A stretch of 64,000 nucleotides of DNA. Source: Eutreptiella sp. 'Long Island Sound 2002'. Taxonomy: Eukaryota; Euglenozoa; Euglenophyceae; Eutreptiales; Eutreptiaceae. Where the stretch lies: the NCBI GenBank assembly GCA_964036045.1, contig OZ038383.1, forward strand, positions 95,785,568-95,849,567. The letters run 5' to 3'. Numbering within the stretch: position 1 is the stretch's first letter; each line of letters begins with the position of its first letter. This document shows, in pieces, positions 56,661 to 64,000 of the stretch. The translations under genes and the position numbers were made by a program. The notes beneath the pieces were generated by a model. That model had not been told where the DNA came from. It ran no database searches and saw only the letters and a list, made by a program, of their open reading frames with translations.

Positions 56661-57500
56661 CTTCTTCCCGTTAGGTATTCCCTCATACCACTCATGTTCC
56701 GTTCCTCGGTGTTGGCGGCTTCTTGTTCTTTGCGTGTTCTTTGGCGGCGTCCACATTTTCTCAGGCGTTGGCGGCTTCCTCCCGCGTTGATGGCCTATGG
56801 AGAGAGGGTGGGGGGTGGTTTTCATGGCATTTCCTCGGTTGGCGTCGTGTACTTCGTGCTCGTAGTCCGTCCTTGGTCCTTCTATCCCCGTGCTCCTATG
56901 CCATACCTTGTTTGTGTTTGCTTGCGCGGATGGGCATACCACTCTTGCTCTTTTTTTGCCCTCGGGTCTGCGGTTTGTGTGTTTGGTGGCATTGGTGTGC
57001 TCTCCGGCGGCGTGTGGCTCCCTTCCCTTAGTTTCGCGGGGGTTCCCTTCATACCATCACTTCTTTCCGCGTGGGCTGCCCACTGGGTATGCCCTCATAC
57101 CATCCTTATTCCATTCCGCGGTGTTGGTGGTCTCTTGTTCTTCGTGTGTTCTTTGGCGGTGTCCACATTTTCTTCGGCGGTGGCGGCCTATAGGGTGTGC
57201 ATGTTCGGGAAAGAAGAAAGGGTGGCGGTTTCTTTGGTTGCTGGGCGCGTTGGCGTTGCATGTGTCTCCATCCGCGGTGGCCCTTGTTCTGTACATTCAT
57301 ACCTTTTGTTGTTTGCGGCGGCATATATGTGCGCGGGCATACCTCTCGCTCTTCTTGTGCCCCCGGGTGCTTGTGGTACGCCCTCCAGTTGCGTGTGGTT
57401 CCCTCCTTTTGGTTACATACGGGTGTCCCTCATACCATGCTTTATTCCTCCGTGCGAACAGCCAAGAGTGTAGAGAGCATAGAATGTGTACGTGAGTGGT
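56661..57500 (+). repeat. Decayed ~400-bp tandem repeat, T/G-rich
   Basis: CCTCATACCA followed by similar 90-base text (GGTGTTGG, TTCTTTGGCGG, GTCCACATTTTC) occurs at 56,681 and 57,092, 411 apart. A second segment (CATACC...TTTGC...GCGGGCATACCTCT) recurs at ~56,900 and ~57,297, and a third at 57,045 and 57,428. Identity is only moderate. The long open frames on the plus strand are Trp/Cys/Val-rich low complexity and are not called. Confidence 0.6.
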
Positions 57501-58366
57501 TGGGCGACGGCGTGGTGCTCGTGGCGGTGGTTTGTTCGGTGGTGGGTACGTGTCCTTGTTTATACCTTGTCGTGTATGTGGCGGCTCCAACGGCGCGTGC
57601 GTGCATTGACATACCCCATGGCTTGGCGTCCGCGGGCACTTTTACATGTGTTTCATGCTGTGGTGTGCCTTTCCCTATTTCTCCGTGTGGCGCTATGCGC
57701 CTGGGTGGTCTTTTCCCCTTGTCACTCTCACACACCTTGCTTGTCCCATGGCTTCCTCGTCCTATGCGTGCGGGGGATAGTAGCGGGTGTGCTCTTTTGT
57801 TGGTGGTGGCGTGGCGGTTCTGCCCTTTCCCTCGTGCGTTGCCCTCGGCTCCCTTTCGTCGTGTGGCTGCGTGGCGTACCGTGTAACGTACTTGGTTCGG
57901 CGTCCGGCGTGTTCTCGTGGCGTCTACCCTATGTTGTCTTGTTGTTTTGCTTTGCTCGTTGGTGTTGGGGCGCGCACAAGTCCCCTACTCTTATTGCATG
58001 CACTTTGCTAAGTGATTTGGGGCACGCAACGTTCCGCTTTCCCGTCTTGGCGGCTCTTTTGTGCTACAAAAAGGGAGGTTGGCGTGTAGGAGCGGTTGTC
58101 TTGGTTGCCCCTCATTGCATCGCAGGACAGGACCGTTAGCCCCCCATGACAACCACTCCCTGGCTGAAGGCCATCGTTTTTGCCCTAATTTCGCCTCTAA
58201 TCACCTTCTTTGTTGTTGAAGCGCACGGAAGTCCCTAGCGCCTAGGACACGCACTTTGCTAGGTGTTGCTAGGTTTCGGGAGGTGGCCACTCAACCATTC
58301 TGACTGCTTGGATTTGGTGAGAAGGAGTTGGTAGTTTGAAAATATTTGGTGTAGAGCGATGTCATT
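57501..58366. other. T/G-rich non-coding stretch
   Basis: Compositionally like the repeat to its left, perhaps a further degenerate unit at 57,540-57,600. The open frame 57,486-58,139 has no motif and a Trp/Leu/Val/Cys-heavy make-up typical of translated T/G-rich DNA. After 58,140 nothing is seen. Confidence 0.4.
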
Positions 58367-59938
58367 TTGCCCGTGCAAAGAGGTTCACAGGTCGTGATGG
58401 CGCGCTGCGCCGATTGCTTGGTTTATTTGGCCTCGGTTGGCCCGCAAGCCATTCTTGATTTGCCTTCTTTGGCCCGGTATGGACTTGTTGTCCTACCGGA
58501 TCGGGGATGCTTTGCTTTGGTTGAGGACCTTTGTCAAGGTGGCCCATGGGATGAATTTGATTTTAAATGTCCTCCAGCAGAGGCACGGACACCTTGGGAC
58601 ATGGCGGACAGCCAAGAGCTTGAGCAGGATGTCAATGGGCTGGAGCATGACGTGCAGTTGTGCCACCCTATGCAAGGTTCGGCTACAATGTCTTGCGTGG
58701 ATGACAAGAACTTGAACGCCCGTGAGGTGCATTGCGAGCTTGTGACAATTGACATTTCGGAGAGTTCCGCGCAACTATAGGAGTTGCAGGAATCCTCTTC
58801 TTGTCATGACCCAATTTTTGGTGTCTCTTCTCATGAATGTGCAACTTGTGCAGGTGCCGAGATGAACTTTTCTGAGCGATGACAAAATAATCTTCCAGAG
58901 GTTTGCCCAAGCGTTGTGGAGTGTTCAATACCACAAGTTATGGGTTTGATAGGAACAATGTTGGTTGGGTGACTGACGGCATTGAACAGCAGTGTCATCT
59001 TTGCAGTGAAGAACTCACGTGGAGTTGCCCCTTCCCGATGGCTTTCTCTTAAGGTCATTGGACATGTGGATGTTCCCTTGCTCTCCCCCATTTGCTGTTT
59101 TGCCATTTCTGGAATGTCAGCCATTGTGTTGCATGCGCATTTTCAGAAATTGGGCCCCGATGAGTGGCCTAAATTACCGGAAGAGGATACGCCTCCTTTA
59201 AGTGCGTCACATAGTTGTAGGGCAACTCAGGGAACGAGCATTGATTCCCTAACCGACCGGATATTGACAGTTGCAGAAATATTGCCTCCCGATGAATGTC
59301 CCAAGGATCTTGAGATCTCGGGGACTGTGATAGAGGGATGGGTTCAGCAACTTGCTGATCCCAACCTGGACTGTGCTGAAATGGACCCACAATGTGAGTC
59401 GAGCCCCTCATCCGATGAGGGCTCGGTTGGCCCTGACGTGCCACCAGACGCATTTATGGGTCGGTATGGCTTTCTTAGGGATGAGGAAGGTTTGGAGACA
59501 GTTGAAACCGTGCAGGTGCCTGCTAAGCAAGTTAAAAAACCGTCTTCCATTTCGAGTTCTAATTTATTAGGACAAGGTTTTGATTCCCAGGAATTCGGGA
59601 AAATGCATGGTATTGCGCCCAAGGGAGAATCCAAAGGATTGCAAGGAAAGGCGTCAGCTTTATTGGCGTAAGGTGGCAGCCCTCACGGGAACGTCGAGGC
59701 CGCCAACCAAGAGGACGTCCATACACCCACAAGTGTATAAGGAAGGACGAGTCTCTTTGGATCCTCAATGGTCCCACCGCATTTTGGATTGGGCTGGAGA
59801 TGAATTTCAACCCATGCGCTACCCATTTGCAGATCCGCGCTCGACTACCAAGGTCAAGCGCCCCGGAAAGCGCACCAGCGTATGGGTCAACACTCCTAAA
59901 GGTGAAGCGGCAGTCACAGAAGGTTTTTTTGAGTATTT
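58367..59938 (+). pseudogene. Unidentified decayed coding stretch
   Basis: One frame runs with normal-looking composition from 58,367 to 59,671, broken by TAG at 58,778 and stops between ~58,880 and 58,970; a second frame carries on from ~59,655 (RRQLYWRKVAALTGTSRPP ... WSHRILDWAGDEFQPMRYPF ... TSVWVNTPKGEAAVTEGF). Segments such as DEWPKLPEEDTPPL and SSPSSDEGSVGPDVPPDAFM are acidic and Pro/Ser-rich, as in a disordered linker. No domain is recognised. It ends within ten bases of the edge of the minus-strand T LTR, so the T element probably inserted into it. It could be a host gene fragment or another retroelement. Confidence 0.35.
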
Positions 59939-59946
59939 CAGCTCTT

Positions 59947-62770
59947 TGTTGTGTCTCTCCTGCTGCGTGCTGCTGGTGTAGGGTTTCTGCTGCTTGTTTT
60001 TGATGGAGAATATGTTTCGTTGATGAAATACAACCAATACTGGATAACCCAAGCCAGACATGAGCAATTAAAAGTCAAACAGGATCAAAGCATGAAGGGC
60101 TGCAGTCAGAAAAGAGTTAGATAATAAAGATATCAACAATAGACTACAATAATAGATAATAAATGCAACTTGGATCAAGATATTTTACATGATTGAGAAG
60201 GACTGATTGGAAAACTGCCCCAAGGGCTCACACTCCATATAGTGCCATCCTGAGATGTGCACTCTTTTGTGTTGGGCCCCATAGGTGCTGAGGTGCCATG
60301 GCTTATGGCGCTGAGGTCACTGCCATGTCACATGGGATATTCCTACTTAGCTAGGCTGACTTGGAATTGAACCGAGGACCTCTCAAAAAGAGGTACCACA
60401 GCCCCCTAGGGTGCAGACCACTGGGATAGCTAAGCATTCATGAGAACAAATAGATAAATGTATGGGCTCTGCCTCAGTATGTCAGTGCCTCAGTCTTCAA
60501 GGAAATGATGTTTTAGTTCACATTGCCTTGAGATTAAGGGGTCCACACAACATCCTGGTTTAGTGTTTGGTTCTATAGGTCAAAATGTGTTATCACCCAT
60601 TTTGGTCAGGCCAATACTAAGATAAAAATGCAGGAAAACTAAGAGCATCTCTAATACAACTAAAGTCTAGATAAAGGAATGGAAAAGCACTTTTTCTTAC
60701 TCCCTCCTTGTGCTGTGGTTGCCACCACTGTCGCATTTGAGGAAAAAGAGAATGTTTCTTAGCCTTTTCTTGGTTTCCACATCTACTTTAAAATACCTAT
60801 AGCCTCCCTTACACTGGAAAGGAGCGCTGTACCATGGCCAGCGCCTTGTGCTGCATTTGTCGTAACAATTACTACAGAAGACTCAACGCTCTTGGCGCTG
60901 CAGGGGTTTCTGAGGCTTGTTGGGGTTAGATTGGGGCATGCAAAGAACATATGCATATGCATCCCACCCTCCAGGCTGCAGCGCGACACAACCCAACGCT
61001 TGACTCTCACAGGGCGTTCGCCCTGAGTCTCTGGGAACCTGCTGGCGGCACCTGTCCTGGTTCAGGGCGAGGGGGCAACAAACAACATTCAATTGCCCCT
61101 TGGTGGGGTCTTGGATTCTGGTTCAGTCCCCTGGTGCTGCTTTTCGGCCCGTACAGCGGCCTACACAGCGACGCTACTCGAGGATATCTGCACGACAGAG
61201 AATGGGAGCATGAGGGACAAAACCACGCAAAACGCGAAGCGCAACACCTAAATCCGTGAAATGACCGACTTGATTTTTTCTAAAGGCACACACCAGACCA
61301 GAAATCAATTGTGCATCAGATTCACATTTTTGAAAAAATTGTGGTCATCTCCTGAATTTCTAAATCCAGGAATTTCCACATCGAAAAAGGCGGCGCGCCA
61401 GAGCAAGTTCTAACAAAGCGCCGGAAAAACAAGACAAAATACGATTTCAAACGTATGTCACGTATAATGACAAAAATGACGAGACACAAAGGAATAACTA
61501 AACATAGGTATTCCACCCATGCTCGAAGGCAAAATCAAAATTCAAGAATCCAAGAATTCGAACTGACTTACATGAAATAGGTATAAACATGCAGGTTTGT
61601 CCTCGTCACGTATGCAGCATGCACATTGCTTGCCTGGTGTCTCCGTAAACAAGCCTTGTAGCAGCGCTAACAATCAATAGAGGGCTAGATTAGAATGATT
61701 GCAGATGATTAGAGGTGAGATCGGGTGATTAGAACATACATACGCGTGCATAGACGCTTGCCTTGCTTCTGTCTCGCTTTCTCTATTCCCTTGCTTTGCT
61801 CTCCAGCGGTAGGTAAGGTGAGTAAGCCCAGGAGGGGCCACCCCCTTGTAGAGTTCGTGATTGTGGTATAGATTGATAGGAAAAAGGAGATTGGAACAGG
61901 TGATTGCAAACCTCGTGCATGAACGTGCATGCATATGACGCATTAAAGGGCAGGCCACGCGTGGTGCGCACGGTAAAACCCTTGTTTAGGTTACCCAGGG
62001 CCTCCACCCTACGTTCTTTAAGAGAACGGTTGGAGTTCCTTCAGCTTGCTTGCTTGTACTGGGGTTCAGGAACAGCGTATTATAGGGCAGCCTGAGAAGC
62101 GTATAATACGTGGAGGCTGTCTTGGTTCCTCAGTCTTGAACCCCACTCATTGCCCTTTGCTTTACAGGTGGGAAGGTCAGGGTGAATTGGTGCAGCTGCG
62201 GTTGCCTTCGGCGCCTTTTGAAGTTTTCGCCCAAATTAGAACGGGCGCTGATCACACAATCAACAAACTGTCCCTCAGCCACGAGTGGCGAGGGTAGTCC
62301 AACCTCTTCAACATCCACGCTGTGCACGCAACCTGAGCACCCCTTCCCTCTAAGACCTATCAGGGAAACACGTTGTGGCGTCCCTGTTAGGCCACAGTTG
62401 CTTAGTAGCACTGTGTTCTCTCGTCCCTTTCACAGGTAGGCCACTAGGAACTTTGACATATTCATCTACAAAACGAGGTAGCGTGTGGGTGTAGGTGTGG
62501 CAAGCCAGGGTGAGGGCTTGGGCCTCAGAGCCCGCTCATCCTCCGATGGCTGGTGCCATAGTAGTGAGTATGGGACCTGTAGTGTGTGTGTCCCGCCTGT
62601 TTCGTGAAATTTTATCAGGCTTTTGGTGGGCAGTGGCAGTGGTTAGTCCAGGTTTTGGCCATCGTAGAAAACAGGCGTTTTCATGCCTCATAGTGTTTGG
62701 CCACCCCTCCCTTGTAGTAGGCAGGTAGGTAGGAAAGCAATACCTGGACTCACGTGCTGGGTATTCCACA
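59947..62770 (-). mobile_element. LTR of a minus-strand T element (T3), 2.8 kb
   Basis: Inverted counterpart of 19,098-21,905 over its whole length: for example the shared words GCATCAGATTCACA (61,313) and the LTR-end text CAGCAGGAGAGACACAACA. It lies downstream, in minus orientation, of the T3 integrase C-terminus and so is the 3' LTR. The edges TGTGGAATACC (62,770) and CACAACA (59,947) are where the two copies part. Confidence 0.8.
60355..60435 (-). other. tRNA-like / Pol III promoter-like segment, second copy
   Basis: Minus-strand counterpart of 21,421-21,500: B box GGTTCAATTCC at 60,363-60,373 and A-box-like TAGCTATCCCAGTGG upstream. The T-arm stem has one mismatch here. Confidence 0.4.
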
Positions 62771-62968
62771 AAGGTTTAGCGCCATCACGGAAACTGGGCG
62801 CTTAGGGGCGGAGAGACCCGGGGCGTACCCCGTGGCACCGGTAAGACATCCGCCGGGTTCAGCAAGGGTGCAGACTTGGGTATGATTAGGAGACCATTTC
62901 TGCAGCTTGCCCGTAGGACCTCAGAAATAGCACACTCACACACACACTTAGGCAGGTAAGGGTAGGGT
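62771..62968 (-). other. T3 3' untranslated region
   Basis: About 200 bases between the integrase stop and the LTR start. No purine run ends at the LTR edge, so either the edge is a few bases off or the tract has decayed. Confidence 0.45.
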
Positions 62969-63640
62969 TCAGTCCCTAGCTTTAGTCTTGGAGGCCAGCG
63001 TCTCAGCGAGCCTCAGCAACTCTCCGAGGTTGTTTCTGGACATGGAGTCTACCAGAATTGAGTTTAGGTGTCCCTCATGTAGTACAAACGCAGAGAAGGG
63101 CTCCCAGGTGGCTTCTTCAACCCCTTTCCAGAGGGTGAGGAAGCGCCAAAACTGATGGTAGCGGTAGCGTGGTAGAGACTTCACAAGATGGAAGCCCTCC
63201 TTAGCCATCTTCTTGGCATCCATGTCGGCCAGTTTCCCTTCAACTTCCATAGGGCTGGCAGCGCCTTGCAGGTCCGGAGCGGCGATCTCCTCGTCGTTCA
63301 GCTCCCAGTCCTTGCCACACAGGTCCTCAGGATCATAGTAGCGCTTTAGATGCTGAGCAGCGCACACCAGGGTCCCCCCTGGCCGTGGAGAATACCTCAC
63401 CGTGATACAGTGTCCATCCACTGAGACAATCTTGTAGGGCCCGAAGTAGGGGTCATCGCTGGTAGAGCTTGGCCAGGCGGGTAGCCGACTGTGGTGCACC
63501 AACACCCAGTCCCCCTCTTGGTAGGAGGCGGGCACCCGGTGTTTGTTCTTCTTGTTTTACTGTCGCTCCCTCGCTGTCTCGAGCATAGCCTTGGCCTTGT
63601 CCACCTTTGCTTGTTCACCTCCCCCCCCATGGGGGGCTTT
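62969..63640 (-). pseudogene. T3 integrase C-terminus with GPY/F-like module and chromodomain
   Basis: Minus-strand frame from ~63,640 to the stop at 62,969, with one TAA near 63,556 (ETARERQ-stop-NKKNKHRV). It reads YQEGDWVLVHHSRLPAWP, then DPYFGPYKIVSVDGHCITVRY, a GPY/F-like module of gypsy integrases, then LKRYYDPED, and near the end WRFLTLWKGVEEATWEPFSAFV, the core of a chromodomain. It supplies the part of pol deleted from T1 and shows family T is also a chromovirus. Sequence upstream of ~63,640 is not T-like, so T3 is truncated there. Confidence 0.82.
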
Positions 63641-64000
63641 TAATTGGGGGGCCGGGGAATGGGGCCCCGCCCCCCTCTAAAAGCAGTCCTTATGCCATTA
63701 TATACGATCTGCGCGCCGAAACGAAACATATCCCAAAAGTGTACGATGCAGCCCCTCTAAATGACCGCCTCAAAGAGCTGATTCGCGCCGTCATATTTGT
63801 TTCGATTGATCATGGCTGTTTTGCAAAGTTAGGACCTTTACAAGGTTTTAACTTCTTTACTAGCATCCACTAATTCCATATAAGCTAGGGATGCGATTTA
63901 AAGGTGCACCAGCAAAGTTGAGGTGCCGAACAACACTATATATAAACCACAGGCCCCAAATCTCAAGAAATCTATTTGACATATTATTTATTTGCTGTGC
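63641..64000. other. AT-rich edge sequence, unassigned
   Basis: Starts at a C/G palindrome (CCCCCCCATGGGGGG, ~63,618-63,636) and a GGGGGGCC...GGGGCCCCGCCCCC patch, then turns AT-rich. An 88-codon frame (63,607-63,873) has normal-looking composition after its first third (YAIIYDLRAETKHIPKVY) but no domain I know. Confidence 0.35.

Noticed and set aside
57486-58139. A 217-codon open frame on the plus strand
   Set aside because: Trp/Cys/Val/Leu-rich product typical of translated T/G-rich DNA, no motif, and overlapping long frames of similar quality in other phases.
1-64000. CRISPR arrays, bacterial operons, ribosome-binding sites, rRNA genes
   Set aside because: None found; the content is eukaryotic retroelements, and the tandem repeat present is a 420-bp satellite with no spacers.

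Overview
The window is eukaryotic nuclear DNA made almost entirely of retrotransposons and satellite repeats. I could not defend any host gene, rRNA, tRNA or CRISPR array. Two chromodomain Ty3/gypsy families, a Penelope-like element with hammerhead ribozymes and an APE/RNase H-type LINE, set in blocks that swing from very GC-rich (1-8.4 kb, 37.6-39.7 kb) to AT-rich, suggest a repeat-rich protist, perhaps an alga. That placement is inference; nothing here fixes the species.

Layout. 1-2.7 kb: decayed C-terminal part of a LINE-type polyprotein. 2.7-6.0 kb: a second decayed GC-rich coding stretch of unknown type. 6.0-8.4 kb: extremely GC-rich DNA with homopolymer runs and one inverted unit of a satellite seen again at 37.6-39.7 kb. 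8.4-24.1 kb: two copies (T1, T2) of gypsy family 'T' arranged head to tail through one 2.8-kb LTR. T1 is split at its integrase by a 6.0-kb minus-strand LINE bounded by 30-bp target-site duplications. 24.1-37.6 kb: element 'A', the 5' part of a second gypsy family ('AB'), inserted in T2 and itself carrying a 4.0-kb minus-strand Penelope-like element. 37.6-39.7 kb: a dimeric ~420-bp satellite that replaces the rest of A. 39.75-39.80 and 55.42-56.1 kb: the two halves of another T LTR, split by element 'B' (39,805-55,417), the most complete retrotransposon here, with both LTRs, a 4-bp CTAC duplication, polypurine tract, long gag, and pol with protease, methyltransferase-like domain, RT, RNase H, integrase and chromodomain. 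56.1-58.4 kb: T/G-rich non-coding DNA with a decayed ~400-bp tandem repeat. 58.4-59.9 kb: an unidentified decayed coding stretch. 59.9-63.6 kb: the 3' end of a minus-strand T element (integrase C-terminus plus LTR). 63.65-64 kb: AT-rich DNA with no call.

All the polyproteins carry stops or frameshifts. Where two copies can be compared the lesions differ, so this is independent decay and not an altered genetic code. The most interesting features are hammerhead ribozyme motifs in both pseudo-LTRs of the Penelope-like element; a domain resembling a degenerate adenine methyltransferase between protease and RT in both gypsy families; an in-frame UAG-CGG between gag and pol of family AB; and the dimeric satellite that bridges two broken elements.
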